DNA of 64,000 bases from an uncultured Azospirillum sp. (GCA_900539605.1 UQCS01000004.1:1-64000), one strand, 5' to 3'. Positions 41,502-51,578 are shown, numbered from the stretch's first letter. Notes: generated by a model not told the origin, from the sequence alone. Numbers and translations: made by a program.

Positions 41502-43307
41502 CTATTTATGAAAGTACTTAAATACTTTTTCCGCCGTTTTTTTGCTGATTCCCGGAACATCTTCAATATCTTTCAGTCCGGCCTGAGCGACCGCCTCCGC
41601 CGATCCGAAATAATTGAGCAGCGCTTTTTTGCGCCTGCCACCGATTCCCTCAATTTCATCCAGCTTGGAGCGGACGATTGATTTTCCGCGTTTTTTACGG
41701 TGGGTACCAATGGCAAAACGATGTGCTTCGTCACGAATGTTCTGCATATAAAACGCCAGCGGCGAAGCAAACGGCAGTGCAAAGCTTTCCCTACCAACCT
41801 GATGATAAAACTCTTTGCCTGCATTGCGTTCCGGCCCTTTGGAAATGGCAATTATTGCAATTCCGGACAAATCAAAACCTTTCAAACTTTCGTGCACGGC
41901 ATGAAGCTGCCCCAATCCGCCGTCCAACAAAATGACATCGGGGCGGTTTTCCGGTGTCATCTTGGCAAAACGGCGTCCCAGCACTTCGCGCATCATCGCA
42001 AAATCGTCGTTGGTAATCTGCGGATCTTTAATATTAAAAGTTCGGTAGGCTTTCTTGTCAAAGCCTTGCGGAGTCGCCACAATCATTGCCCCGACTGCGT
42101 AACTGCCCTGAATATGCGAGTTGTCATAAACTTCGATCCGTTCCGGCATTTTCGGCAAATTGAAAACCCGTTGCATTTCGATAAGATTGTTGCGAACCGA
42201 ATTTTCAAGCGCCATTTTGCGTTCCAGCGATTCCTTGGCATTATTTTTGACGTTGGCGGCAATTTTTGCTTTGTCTCCGCGTTGATACCAGTTTATTTTA
42301 GTACCGATCGCTTCGTTCAAAAATTCCCGGGCCTCAATATCATCGGCAATCACAATTTCTGCCGGCGGAACGTGAGAAGCATAGAAGCTGCTCAAAAAGG
42401 CTTCCATAATTTCGCCCTCGCCCGCTTCTTCCGCCTGTTGCGGAAAAAACGGCAAATTGCCGCAATTTTGCCCTGCCCGAATAAAAAAGACTTGAATGCA
42501 TACTTGTCCGTTGGCACGATACAAGGCAATAAAATCTGCCGATTTTACCGCCGCATACTCAACATTACTGCCTTGCTGCACACTGGTCAAAGCGCGGATA
42601 CGATCACGATAAACCATTGCCGTCTCAAAATCTTGGCGTGCGCTTGCTTCTTCCATCTTGACAGTCATTTCATCACGCAAACGGTTGCTTTTGTTCTCGA
42701 TAAACGCCACTGCCTCATCAACCAGCCGCCAATAATCTTCTTTGGATATTTTGCCGACACAAGGTGCAGAACAACGCTTGATCTGATACATCAGACAGGG
42801 ACGGTCACGGTGGCAAAACACGCTGTCCGAACACGAACGCAGCAAAAATGCTCTTTGCAGCAGATCGAGCACATTATTGACCGCACGAGCATCGGCAAAC
42901 GGCCCGAAATATTTATATCCCTCCTTTTTGACGCCGCGATATTTGCGCAATACCGGATATTCAGCGTTGACATCCAGCGACAGATACGGAAATCCCTTGT
43001 CGTCTTTGAGCAAAATGTTGTAATGCGGCTCAAGTTTTTTAATCAACTCGCTTTCCAACAGCAACGCCCGAACTTCAGTTTCCACCACGATAAATTCCAT
43101 CCGTTCGATTTCGGAAACCATACGTTGCAAGCGCACCGGCAGCTTGTCGATATGCGAATAGGCGACAATCCGTTTTTTGATATTTTTGGCTTTGCCGACA
43201 TACAACACCCGGCCGCCTTCGCCGAGCATCCGGTAAACACCCGGCTTTTCGGGAGCGATCCGGATGTTTTGTTTCAAAATTTCCAGTCCGCGTCTGATAT
43301 CAATCAA
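41502..43307 (-). CDS. uvrC: UvrABC excinuclease subunit C
   Basis: The 601-residue protein makes both incisions in nucleotide excision repair. The GIY-YIG domain is at residues about 18-100 (PGVYRMLGEGGRVLYVGKAK). The UvrB-binding UVR motif is about 200-235, the RNase H-like C-terminal endonuclease has VILLDGGLGQLH, and a helix-hairpin-helix ends it (IEGIGGRRKKALL, VPGISKKTAEKV). The start is TTG 43307; no ATG is in frame before residue 27, so TTG is needed. Confidence 0.95.
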   Translation of the reverse strand: MIDIRRGLEILKQNIRIAPEKPGVYRMLGEGGRVLYVGKAKNIKKRIVAYSHIDKLPVRLQRMVSEIERMEFIVVETEVRALLLESELIKKLEPHYNILLKDDKGFPYLSLDVNAEYPVLRKYRGVKKEGYKYFGPFADARAVNNVLDLLQRAFLLRSCSDSVFCHRDRPCLMYQIKRCSAPCVGKISKEDYWRLVDEAVAFIENKSNRLRDEMTVKMEEASARQDFETAMVYRDRIRALTSVQQGSNVEYAAVKSADFIALYRANGQVCIQVFFIRAGQNCGNLPFFPQQAEEAGEGEIMEAFLSSFYASHVPPAEIVIADDIEAREFLNEAIGTKINWYQRGDKAKIAANVKNNAKESLERKMALENSVRNNLIEMQRVFNLPKMPERIEVYDNSHIQGSYAVGAMIVATPQGFDKKAYRTFNIKDPQITNDDFAMMREVLGRRFAKMTPENRPDVILLDGGLGQLHAVHESLKGFDLSGIAIIAISKGPERNAGKEFYHQVGRESFALPFASPLAFYMQNIRDEAHRFAIGTHRKKRGKSIVRSKLDEIEGIGGRRKKALLNYFGSAEAVAQAGLKDIEDVPGISKKTAEKVFKYFHK

Positions 43308-43322
43308 CTTGGCACCGCTTTC

Positions 43323-43640
43323 TTAAAAAATTAATGTTTCAAAAAAGACAAAGCTCAAAATTCCCGAGAACCCGAGTTGGAACAAGTTGCCGACCATAGC
43401 GCCGCCCATGGCACCATAATCGAGCTCCCGGCCTCTTCCTTTATATATTTGGTTAAAAAACAAAGTATAAAGGCCCGACACGGCAAGCGCCATCAAATAA
43501 AAGTTCAAATCGCCGAACAACGGAAAGGCTTCTTCCCAGTCGAGAAAAGACGAAAGCAGAAAACCGATGATCACTCCCGACAAAACCATAGGCCGAAAGA
43601 TTATTCCGCTGGTAAATAAAGCCTTCAATCCGTTCAGCAA
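43323..43640 (-). CDS. Small membrane protein between glmM and uvrC
   Basis: A 105-residue protein with three hydrophobic segments (residues about 15-33, 45-62 and 80-103) and one short basic loop (KGRGRELD). Its stop codon lies 15 bases before the uvrC start and it begins 12 bases after glmM, so it belongs to this operon. No family recognised. Confidence 0.7.
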   Translation of the reverse strand: MLNGLKALFTSGIIFRPMVLSGVIIGFLLSSFLDWEEAFPLFGDLNFYLMALAVSGLYTLFFNQIYKGRGRELDYGAMGGAMVGNLFQLGFSGILSFVFFETLIF

Positions 43641-43651
43641 TTATTCTCTCC

Positions 43652-44995
43652 CTATTGAAAACGTTTGATTTCGTTAATTATCGAATCACTCAGTTCCTTA
43701 ACCAGCGCCTCATCGCTGCCCGAGACCCAAACCCGGATCAAAGGTTCGGTTCCCGAAGGATGAAGCACCACTCTTCCCTTGCCGGCAATTTTTTCTTCGG
43801 CTGCTTTAACCGCCGTTTTAACCTGCTCGTCCTCAACCGCCTGGCGCACCACTTCGCGGCTGGCGACCCGCGGACTGACAAAAACAAACGGATCAAAGGC
43901 AAAACGCGGAAAAATTTCACTCATTTTTTTGCCGCTTTTTAACAATCCGATACAAACCAAAAGCGCCACCACCAACGCATCGCCGGTTTTGCTGTAGTCG
44001 GCAACCACCACATGGCCGGATTCTTCGCCGCCGACACTGCAACCAACTTCCTGCATTTTGGCAATCACGGCCCTTTCGCCTACTTTGGTACTGTAATATT
44101 CCATTCCCATCGCGCGAACATACCGTTCCAGAGCCGTATTTGACAACACTGTCGACACCACCGCATTGCCGGTGTATTTTCCGTCGGCTTTCAAGGTTTC
44201 GGCAACAAAGGCAATTAACTGTTCGCTGGCCACTTTTTCGCCTTTTTCGTTACAGACAATAATGCGGTCACCGTCACCGTCAACGGCTATCCCCAACTGA
44301 GCGTGAGCTTCGCGCACCGTCTCAAACATCTTTTCCGGATGTTGCGAACCGCACTCGCGGTTAATGTTATAACCGTCGGGCTGCGTGCCGATCGCAATGA
44401 CACCGGCGCCCAAATCCTTAAACACCTGCGGCATAATCTCGGAGAAAACACCGTTGGCACAGTCAAGCACCACCCGCAATCCTTTCAGCGGATGAGGAGT
44501 GTCGATAAAACTTTTGGCCTTTTCCAAATACAGGACCACCGCTTCTTTGTTTTCGCTCACGGTGCCGATTTTGCTGCTGTCGAGCGCAAAATTATCTTCG
44601 GCAATCATTTCCTCAAGACGGGACGTGACCTGATCGGAAAACTTGTCGCCGGCAGCGGTAATCAGCTTAATTCCGTTATCCTGATACGGATTGTGAGAAG
44701 CCGTAATCATTACCGACATATCGACACCAAGATCCGGTGTCACCGACGTTACGGCCGGCGTTGGCAAAACGCCGAGTTTTACAACGTCAACCCCGGCAGC
44801 AGTTAATCCGGCAGTCAGAGCGGCTTCCAGCATTTCGCCCGAAACCCGGGTATCACGGCCGACCGCCGCGCACCGTTTGTTTTTACAAACTTCGAGCCCG
44901 CAGGCCATTCCGAGTTTAACGGCAAATTCAGCCGTCATCGGATAAACATTGGCCACCCCGCGCACCCCGTCGGTACCAAACAATTTTTTTACCAT
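43652..44995 (-). CDS. glmM: Phosphoglucosamine mutase
   Basis: The enzyme interconverts glucosamine-6-P and glucosamine-1-P for UDP-GlcNAc synthesis. Catalytic Ser is in TASHNP, the metal loop is DGDGDR, and substrate and phosphate loops are GEESGH and GTEPLIRV. ATG 44995 is chosen over GTG 45001 because AGGAG is 8 bases upstream of the ATG. 447 residues, standard. Located after ftsH as in many proteobacteria. Confidence 0.96.
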   Translation of the reverse strand: MVKKLFGTDGVRGVANVYPMTAEFAVKLGMACGLEVCKNKRCAAVGRDTRVSGEMLEAALTAGLTAAGVDVVKLGVLPTPAVTSVTPDLGVDMSVMITASHNPYQDNGIKLITAAGDKFSDQVTSRLEEMIAEDNFALDSSKIGTVSENKEAVVLYLEKAKSFIDTPHPLKGLRVVLDCANGVFSEIMPQVFKDLGAGVIAIGTQPDGYNINRECGSQHPEKMFETVREAHAQLGIAVDGDGDRIIVCNEKGEKVASEQLIAFVAETLKADGKYTGNAVVSTVLSNTALERYVRAMGMEYYSTKVGERAVIAKMQEVGCSVGGEESGHVVVADYSKTGDALVVALLVCIGLLKSGKKMSEIFPRFAFDPFVFVSPRVASREVVRQAVEDEQVKTAVKAAEEKIAGKGRVVLHPSGTEPLIRVWVSGSDEALVKELSDSIINEIKRFQ

Positions 44996-45091
44996 AGTCA
45001 CAACTCCTGTTACGTTTTTTTATCAATATATAAACATTCGCCGCAAATAGCAAATTCATTTTACCAGAATCAGGAGCTTTCCCCAATAAAA

Positions 45092-45122
45092 CCCCCCGTT
45101 CAAACAAACGGGGGTGTTTCGT
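45092..45122 (-). terminator. ftsH terminator
   Basis: CACCCCCGTTTG and CAAACGGGGGGTTTT-type arms (minus strand) pair and are followed by Ts. Confidence 0.75.
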
Positions 45123-45134
45123 AAAATAACACTT

Positions 45135-47003
45135 TTATAACTCAGGAACAGAAGCCTGGGTTTGTTTGGAAGCATCAACCGGCGATTCTCCCGCCTTGTT
45201 GATTTTTTCGCCGTTGATAACCTGCTTGATTTCTTCGCCGGTCAGTGTTTCGTACTCAATCAAAGCTTCGGACAGCCGTTCCCATTCATCTTTTTTATCT
45301 TTAAGAATTTTAAGAGCGCCTTCATGAGCTTCACAAACCAGTCGTTTGATCTCGCTGTCAACCACACGGGCGGTTTCTTCGCTCATGTTTTTGTTTTGGG
45401 TTACCGACTTGCCGAGAAAAACCTCTTCCGAATTTTCGGCATACAGCACCGGTCCCAGCAACTCGCTCATTCCCCATTCGGTAACCATCGCCCGCGCCAG
45501 CTTGGTCGCCGCCGCAATATCCGAAGATGCCCCACTGGTTACTTTTTCGGAACCGAATTTCAGTTCCTCGGCGGCACGACCGCCCATGCAAATAATCAAA
45601 CGTGACAGCATTTTGGCCCGAGAATAAGAATACTGATCTTTTTCCGGCAGTTGCTGAACCATGCCGAGCGCTCGTCCCCGCGGGATAATCGTCGCTTTGT
45701 GAATCGGATCGGTCTCGCTGACATTCAACGAACAAATCGCATGCCCGGCTTCGTGATAAGCCGTCAGTTTCTTTTCCTGCTCGTCCATCGCCATCGACTT
45801 GCGCTCATTTCCCATCAGCACTTTATCTTTGGCGTCGTCAAAATCTTTGGAAGTGACCTTGCGCTTGTTGCGGCGGGCTGCCATCAGAGCCGCTTCGTTC
45901 ACCAGATTAGCCAGATCGGCTCCCGAAAATCCGGGCGTTCCGCGCGCAACCACTGCCAGATTGACGTCTTTGGCCAACGGAACTTTACGAACATGGACCT
46001 TCAAAATTTCTTCGCGTCCTTTAACATCCGGATTCGGCACCACCACCTGACGGTCAAATCGCCCCGGGCGCAAAAGCGCCGGATCCAAAACATCGGGCCG
46101 GTTGGTTGCCGCAATCAGAATAACGTTTTCGTTCTCATCAAAACCATCCATTTCGACCAACAGCTGGTTGAGGGTCTGCTCCCGCTCGTCGTTGCCGCCG
46201 CCCAGACCGGCACCGCGGTGACGACCGACGGCATCAATCTCGTCGATAAACAGCAGACAGGGTGAGTTTTTCTTTGCCTGTGCAAACATATCGCGAACCC
46301 GGGAAGCACCGACACCAACAAACATCTCCACAAAATCGGAACCGGAAATCGAAAAGAACGGAACATCGGCTTCGCCGGCAACCGCTTTTGCCAACAAAGT
46401 TTTACCGGTTCCCGGAGGTCCGACCAGCAAAACCCCCTTCGGGATTTTGCCGCCCAACCGCTGAAACTTGGCCGGATCTTTCAAAAAGTCGATCACTTCT
46501 TCCAACTCCTGTTTGGATTCGTCGCAACCGGCAACATCGGCAAAAGTTACTTTTTTGGCGTTTTCCAACAACCGGGCGCGCGACTTGCCGAAGCTCATCG
46601 CCTTGCTGTTGCCCGCATTAGCCTGACGCATAAAGAAAATCCATACCCCGATCAACAAAATCATCGGAAACCATGAAATAAGAATTCCCCAAAAAGTGTT
46701 GGCAGAAGTATCTTCCGGCTTGGCATTGACAACCACACCGTTTTTGCGCAAGGTTTCGATCATTGTCGGATCATACGGCGTATAAGTATAAAACTTGCCA
46801 CCCTCGGTATAGGTTCCGTAAACGTCCGGCCCCGAAACCGTCACTTCTGCAACCTTGTGGTTTTCCACCTGGTTCATAAATTCGGAAAACGGCAGCTGCC
46901 CGCTGGCACCCGTCATCGGCGAACCTTTGCCGAACATATTGGCAATTGCGGTCAACAAAATAATTGCCGCCAGCCAAAAAATTAAACTCTTACCTATTTT
47001 CAT
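45135..47003 (-). CDS. ftsH: ATP-dependent zinc metalloprotease FtsH
   Basis: The 622-residue membrane AAA+ protease degrades misfolded membrane proteins and LpxC or RpoH-type regulators. Two membrane segments (residues about 7-24 and 107-128) flank a periplasmic domain. The AAA module has Walker A GPPGTGKT, Walker B FIDEIDAVG and SRH RPGRFDR; the zinc site is HEAGH with a later Asp/Glu. It lies 75 bases after tilS. Confidence 0.97.
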   Translation of the reverse strand: MKIGKSLIFWLAAIILLTAIANMFGKGSPMTGASGQLPFSEFMNQVENHKVAEVTVSGPDVYGTYTEGGKFYTYTPYDPTMIETLRKNGVVVNAKPEDTSANTFWGILISWFPMILLIGVWIFFMRQANAGNSKAMSFGKSRARLLENAKKVTFADVAGCDESKQELEEVIDFLKDPAKFQRLGGKIPKGVLLVGPPGTGKTLLAKAVAGEADVPFFSISGSDFVEMFVGVGASRVRDMFAQAKKNSPCLLFIDEIDAVGRHRGAGLGGGNDEREQTLNQLLVEMDGFDENENVILIAATNRPDVLDPALLRPGRFDRQVVVPNPDVKGREEILKVHVRKVPLAKDVNLAVVARGTPGFSGADLANLVNEAALMAARRNKRKVTSKDFDDAKDKVLMGNERKSMAMDEQEKKLTAYHEAGHAICSLNVSETDPIHKATIIPRGRALGMVQQLPEKDQYSYSRAKMLSRLIICMGGRAAEELKFGSEKVTSGASSDIAAATKLARAMVTEWGMSELLGPVLYAENSEEVFLGKSVTQNKNMSEETARVVDSEIKRLVCEAHEGALKILKDKKDEWERLSEALIEYETLTGEEIKQVINGEKINKAGESPVDASKQTQASVPEL

Positions 47004-47078
47004 TCCAGTTCCTTATCAATAATCAATCTGGTCTATATATAGTTTTTTTATCGGCAAAACACAATAGACTTCCGTTAT

Positions 47079-48179
47079 TCATTTTTGTCGGGTCGTCAAC
47101 AGACACTTCAACGCATGAGGAATCACCATCTTTTCATATGCGGGAAAACGCTGTACAAAGTCTTTCCATGGCAGGCTGTCCGGTGTTTTTTTCTCTTTGC
47201 TTTCACCGACGATCCACAACCGTTTCTGAAACGGAACCAACACACAACCGCCCAGGGTACAACCGCGAAAATGCGGATCGGCCATCGTTTTAAGCAGACG
47301 TTCCAATTCTTCATATTCGGGAGGATAATTACCACCGCCGATTTGCCGCAGCAACCGCGCCAACACCCGCCTTTTCAATTCCGGATGCAAAGCGTTGAGC
47401 GCTGTAGGGGAAATACTGGCGGCTATTTGTTCAAAATAGCGCACATAACGATTCACAAACTGATCGGTTTCATTTTCAAAATACGCCCGCGCCTCACTCA
47501 GCGCTTTGGCCGTTTCGGCCAGCCGCCGTACCGAAATTCCGGTTTCTTTTTCCAGCCGCGGCAGGAATTTACGCATCCGAACCCGTAAAAAATCATCACA
47601 CTCGTTAGAAACGTCTTCGGCCCACCCGATTTGATTGTTGCGCAGCAAACCCTTTAATTCCGCCGGATCAATATCCAACAGCGGCCGAATCAGATTAATT
47701 CTGCCGCGACGCGAAAAAGGTTGTATCGATGCCAGCCCGTCAACCCCGCTTCCCCGTTGCAAACGCATTAAAAAGGTCTCGGCCTGATCTGTTTGATGAT
47801 GCGCCGTCAGCAAATATTCAATTTCATGGGCAACACACCATTCTTCCAACAGTCTATAGCGCCCTAAACGCGCTTTTTCTTCCAAACTGCCGCTCGTTTG
47901 GTCCGGAAACCAGTTAAGAATATGATGTTCCATCCCCCATTCCGCCGCCAGCGCCGCTACCATTTCGGCTTCGGCACCTGCTTCAGGACGCAGATGATGG
48001 TTAACCGTCAACATCACTGCGCGGCCGCCGTGTTCTTTTACATATTCACGCAGCAAGAAGGCCAGCGCCAACGAATCCGCACCGCCCGATACGGCAACGG
48101 CAACTTCACGCAATACCAGACCATAATCGGCAGCGATCCGTTCCATTCCGGCGGCAAACTTCTTAGTCAGACTTTCCAT
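47079..48179 (-). CDS. tilS: tRNA(Ile)-lysidine synthase
   Basis: The enzyme changes C34 of tRNA-Ile(CAU) to lysidine so that it reads AUA. The PP-loop SGGADS is at residues 30-35, with further motifs LLTAHHQTDQAETFLMRL and RPLLDI. At 366 residues the C-terminal tRNA-binding part is short compared with E. coli (432). It follows cpoB and precedes ftsH, a conserved order. Confidence 0.94.
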   Translation of the reverse strand: MESLTKKFAAGMERIAADYGLVLREVAVAVSGGADSLALAFLLREYVKEHGGRAVMLTVNHHLRPEAGAEAEMVAALAAEWGMEHHILNWFPDQTSGSLEEKARLGRYRLLEEWCVAHEIEYLLTAHHQTDQAETFLMRLQRGSGVDGLASIQPFSRRGRINLIRPLLDIDPAELKGLLRNNQIGWAEDVSNECDDFLRVRMRKFLPRLEKETGISVRRLAETAKALSEARAYFENETDQFVNRYVRYFEQIAASISPTALNALHPELKRRVLARLLRQIGGGNYPPEYEELERLLKTMADPHFRGCTLGGCVLVPFQKRLWIVGESKEKKTPDSLPWKDFVQRFPAYEKMVIPHALKCLLTTRQK

Positions 48180-48199
48180 CGTTTACAGCCTGTTTTTCA

Positions 48200-49036
48200 T
48201 TATTTGCAGCCCAGTTTCTTGGCTCCTTCGGCCGCCTTGTTTTTTAGTGTCTTGTCAGCTTTCGGAAATTCGGTCGGCAAACTGACAAACGCGGCACAGG
48301 CTTCGTCTTTTTTGTTGAGAGACTGCATCGACATGCCCAACTTCAACAAACTGTCGGCTCTTTTGGGACTTTCCTTGTAATTTTGATATCCCTTGGCAAA
48401 AGAAACGGCCGCACGGTCAAATTCTTTGCGGGCATAGTAAGTTTCTCCCAACCAATATTGAGCATTTCCGGCTAACTTATCCTTAGGATGCTTGGAAAGA
48501 ATCTTATTGAAATTTTCCTCAGCAGCGGCGTAATCGGTTGCTTTCAAGGCTTCTAACCCTTTTTGATAGATTTCTGCAGGGGTTGGCATTTTGATCGGTT
48601 CCAGATTATCGCCGCGGCTGATTGCGCCGCCGACAATCGCCGACGGAGCATTTTGTGCGACCGGTGCCGCAAATTTGGGTGAATTGTCAACGACGGCGGC
48701 CGTCCCCGAGCCGGTAATTTTTTTTCCTTCCAACAGTTTCATCCGCACATCAATGTCTTTATTGACCAAGTCCAGCTTTTCGTTCAACTGCTTAATTTTA
48801 TATTCCAACTCATCCATCCTTCCCGACGCCGAACGGATAACTTCGTCCAAACGGCCAACTCGGACTTCCAGTTCCGAATTTTCGCCGTTATAGCTTTTGC
48901 GTTGCAAAATTACCAGTTCTTCCCTCAGATCTGCCAATTCCTGCATAATCACCGTTACATCCTGGGCCGCGCACGGGACGGTCCCCGCCATCAACAAAGC
49001 CCACACCACCGTCAACATCCGGTATTGATTTTTCAT
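48200..49036 (-). CDS. cpoB: Cell division coordinator CpoB (YbgF)
   Basis: This periplasmic Tol-Pal partner has a signal peptide (residues about 1-25), an N-terminal coiled coil for trimerisation (residues about 27-100, ADLREELVILQRK) and C-terminal TPR repeats (EIYQKGLEALKATDYAAAEENF, QYWLGETYYARKEFDRAA). Start ATG 49036 after AAAGG. It coordinates peptidoglycan synthesis with outer-membrane constriction. It lies after pal as expected; tolB is not between pal and the next gene. Confidence 0.92.
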   Translation of the reverse strand: MKNQYRMLTVVWALLMAGTVPCAAQDVTVIMQELADLREELVILQRKSYNGENSELEVRVGRLDEVIRSASGRMDELEYKIKQLNEKLDLVNKDIDVRMKLLEGKKITGSGTAAVVDNSPKFAAPVAQNAPSAIVGGAISRGDNLEPIKMPTPAEIYQKGLEALKATDYAAAEENFNKILSKHPKDKLAGNAQYWLGETYYARKEFDRAAVSFAKGYQNYKESPKRADSLLKLGMSMQSLNKKDEACAAFVSLPTEFPKADKTLKNKAAEGAKKLGCK

Positions 49037-49105
49037 TGCTGCCAACCTTTCGTTCTATTGTCGTTTTTTTCTAGATATAGGGCAAAATGACCCAAATCAC
49101 AAGTC

Positions 49106-49144
49106 AAAAAAAGAGGTATCCCAAAGCGGACACCCCTTTTATAT
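49106..49144 (-). terminator. Possible terminator after pal
   Basis: On the minus strand AAAGGGGTGTCC and GGATACCTCTTTTTTT can pair imperfectly, followed by Ts. Confidence 0.5.
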
Positions 49145-49177
49145 AGTCTGTAAGCTTACTTTTATTAAACCGGAAGA

Positions 49178-49642
49178 TTAGTTGCCGGCTTTAACAACGG
49201 TAACGGCACGACGGTTCTGAGCCCATGCAGCTTCGTTGTTGCCGAGAACAGCCGGTCTTTCTTTACCATAAGAAATGGTAGAGATTCTGTTAGCAGCAAT
49301 TCCCTGAGAAACCAGGTAATCTTTTACAGCGCTGGCGCGGCGTTCGCCCAAAGCCAAGTTGTATTCTCTGGTACCTCTTTCGTCGCAGTAGCCTTGAACA
49401 ACGACGTCAACATTTTCATGTTTTTTCAGCCAGTTAACCTGAGTGTCCAGAATTTCGGTAGCATTGTCGCTTAAAGCCGAACTGTCGAAAGCAAAGAATA
49501 CTCTGTCTTCGGCGTTAGCCATAAAGTTGCGTGCATCTCTGGAATCGCATTCGCTGCCGCCGAAGAAACCGCCCATTGAACCGGTCGATGAACAAGCAGA
49601 CAACAAAGCAACCACGCAGAACAAACCTAAAAGTTTTTTCAT
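49178..49642 (-). CDS. pal: Peptidoglycan-associated lipoprotein Pal
   Basis: The 154-residue outer-membrane lipoprotein has lipobox LLSAC (C17) and an OmpA-like peptidoglycan-binding domain (residues about 45-150). It shows VFFAFDSSALSDNA, VVVQGYCDERGTREYNLALGE and RRASAVKDYL, with Asp and Arg for diaminopimelate binding. It tethers the outer membrane to the wall with TolB, which is not in this window. Confidence 0.97.
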   Translation of the reverse strand: MKKLLGLFCVVALLSACSSTGSMGGFFGGSECDSRDARNFMANAEDRVFFAFDSSALSDNATEILDTQVNWLKKHENVDVVVQGYCDERGTREYNLALGERRASAVKDYLVSQGIAANRISTISYGKERPAVLGNNEAAWAQNRRAVTVVKAGN

Positions 49643-50003
49643 TTTATTTTCTCCATATGGGTTTCATTTATTAAATAACTAATACATCAGCTAACTTAAG
49701 CAATAATAGTTTATTTTTCAATAACAAAAACACAAAAAAGCAAAAAAAATAAAACTTTTTTCCCAATGCCTGATACAACCATCGCTTTAATTATGATTTT
49801 TCGCTATAAAACTGATTTCAGGCTCTCCGCGTAACCGTTTTTTATATTTCTTCTTTGCGCAATGGCCGAGAAACATTAGCTTTCTACTTTATTTCTGGCG
49901 CCATATTATCATAATATATTATGTCAAGATCCCTGTTTTACGGCTTCACCAATCATTCAAAGTCAATTTTTCTCCTGTTGCAGCCGTTTTTTAAAAGCAA
50001 CAG
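49643..50003. other. Intergenic region with a minus-strand promoter for pal
   Basis: No gene can be supported in this 360-base gap. On the minus strand TTGACATAATATATTATGAT near 49905-49925 gives a -35 box with AT-rich -10 candidates, so a long untranslated leader for pal is likely. A 29-codon minus-strand frame starting near 49878 (MFLGHCAKKK) lacks support. Confidence 0.35.
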
Positions 50004-50032
50004 GCGTCTGACAATGTCAGACGCCCGTTAAA
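50003..50032 (-). terminator. Terminator of the 50034 gene
   Basis: GGGCGTCTGACA and TGTCAGACGCC pair with almost no loop, then T-rich sequence. Confidence 0.75.
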
Positions 50033-50033
50033 A

Positions 50034-50720
50034 CTACAGATAAGCCTTTCTCAACCGGCAGCAATAATCGGCATCGAAAAATCCCCATTGATTATATTGA
50101 CAGGCACCGCAACTATAGGTGACAGGATACCTTGTCGCACAACCGCTCCATATTTCCGTCAATCGGACGATGGATTCACGCACTGCTGCCAGCAACGCCG
50201 GATCGGTTTTCCGCAGAACCGGCGCCACCGCCGACAAAAATTGCGGCAAACAGGCGTTGGTAAGCCCAAATCTGTCCGCTTCGGTCACCGTTTTTATAAC
50301 CGAGGCCAGGATTTCGTTTTTGCCTGTAGCATAATAAGCCAGCATTTCCGGCTGATACAAAGCGGCTATTCCGTCTTCCACCGCACTCAAACGGTATCTC
50401 ATGCAGTCAGCAACCAAATGCAGCAGCCGCTCTTCCGATCCTGCAAAAGATTTGATACGCGGAATAAAGACACGCCAAAAGTCCGAAAGCGTGGCCCCAT
50501 ACGGAAAAATATCCCGGGTTATCCCAACCACATGACAGTTAAGTACTTCGTAAACTTCGGCATAATTGGCCGGCATTGTTTCCAGCAGCCTTTTCTGAAC
50601 AATCCGTTGCATTTCATCGACGAGAGTGTTCCATTCTTCCTCCTGTTCCCGATGTCGGAACCAAGCTGTTTCGGAAGAAGTGTTCAACCAGAGAAAAAAA
50701 CTTTTTAATTTTTCATTCAT
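50034..50720 (-). CDS. Hypothetical 228-residue protein, SD-less leader
   Basis: A soluble, mainly helical protein with a Cys-rich end (SCGACQYNQWGFFDADYCC) that could bind metal. No family recognised. The leader TTTATTAATTTAAATCTATTATT has no Shine-Dalgarno sequence. It is upstream of pal but separated by a terminator. Confidence 0.65.
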   Translation of the reverse strand: MNEKLKSFFLWLNTSSETAWFRHREQEEEWNTLVDEMQRIVQKRLLETMPANYAEVYEVLNCHVVGITRDIFPYGATLSDFWRVFIPRIKSFAGSEERLLHLVADCMRYRLSAVEDGIAALYQPEMLAYYATGKNEILASVIKTVTEADRFGLTNACLPQFLSAVAPVLRKTDPALLAAVRESIVRLTEIWSGCATRYPVTYSCGACQYNQWGFFDADYCCRLRKAYL

Positions 50721-50849
50721 AATAATAGATTTAAATTAATAAAAAAATTTTTTACTTGTCCTAAACAAACGGCCATTTTTACCGGCCCTTTGTGAAAAGG
50801 GATCACAACAATCAGCATCTTCGATTCGGAAGATCGTTTTGCAAAGACA

Positions 50850-50880
50850 AAAAGAGCAGGCATATACCTGCTCTTTTTGG
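50850..50880 (-). terminator. Terminator of the 50902 gene
   Basis: AAAAAGAGCAGG and CCTGCTCTTTTT pair around 7 bases. Confidence 0.8.
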
Positions 50881-50901
50881 TGTCAGCGTTTGTTGCTACG
50901 G

Positions 50902-51483
50902 CTACGGTTCCATAACCATTCCGCGCCACTGTCTTGCCAACGGCTCGGGAAGTTCACACCCGTGCTGGCACAGATCGCTCATCAGAGCCATGAACTCTCG
51001 GCGCGTTCCGTAAGAACATTCGGGATAGGCGATCAGAAAAGCGATCACGGCGTCCCGCGTGAACGGAAGTCGGGAGAGTTTCTCGACACTGTCCGGGAAC
51101 GCGGTGGTCAGAGCCTTGGCGATAGCTTCTTCTTCCTGAGACATCTTCTTGACCGGCACTTTCATACCTTCACAGATTTGCTTCAGCTCTTCCGGAACCT
51201 CAAACTGGTTTTTCTCGAGGTCTTTCAGCAGCATCGCCAGTTTTTCACCATGGCCTTCCAGCACTTCGGGGAACTTGATCAGCATGTCGATAAACTGCTG
51301 AGGATTGAACCCCGGATGAGAATCGGCTTCGAAGTAAGAACTCGGAAAATTGGCCGCGAATTGCTTCAGCAAAACTTTTTTCTGAGTGTTCACCGCTGCT
51401 TCTACAACCGAATTCTTACCGGCAGCAGCCAGAATTTCACATGCAGCGCCATACAACGCTTCGAAGTTTTGAAATTTCATCAT
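50902..51483 (-). CDS. Hypothetical helical protein, paralogue of the 51638 gene
   Basis: A 193-residue helical protein. Residues about 5-90 align with most of the neighbouring 51638 product: FEALYGAACEILAAAG, QKKVLLKQFAANFPSS and FIDMLIKFPEVLEGHGEKL versus matching segments there. The C-terminal half is extra. Alternating helix and proline pattern suggests a repeat fold. No family recognised. The leader lacks a Shine-Dalgarno sequence. Confidence 0.7.
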   Translation of the reverse strand: MMKFQNFEALYGAACEILAAAGKNSVVEAAVNTQKKVLLKQFAANFPSSYFEADSHPGFNPQQFIDMLIKFPEVLEGHGEKLAMLLKDLEKNQFEVPEELKQICEGMKVPVKKMSQEEEAIAKALTTAFPDSVEKLSRLPFTRDAVIAFLIAYPECSYGTRREFMALMSDLCQHGCELPEPLARQWRGMVMEP

Positions 51484-51535
51484 AACAAATGATTTTTATG
51501 TTTAACAATTGAGAAAATAATTCGAATTCGTTTTT

Positions 51536-51564
51536 AATGTAACAATTTTAGACAAAACTGTCAA
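51536..51564 (-). promoter_or_regulatory. Promoter with TTGACAGTTTTGTCTAAA
   Basis: On the minus strand TTGACA (51559-51564), then GTTTTGTCTAAA inside a 17-base spacer, TACATT (51536-51541). Confidence 0.6.
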
Positions 51565-51578
51565 CAGAAAATGTTGTA

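Noticed and set aside
49870..49960. Short minus-strand frame MFLGHCAKKK upstream of pal
   Set aside because: No ribosome site or recognisable family; more likely part of the pal leader.
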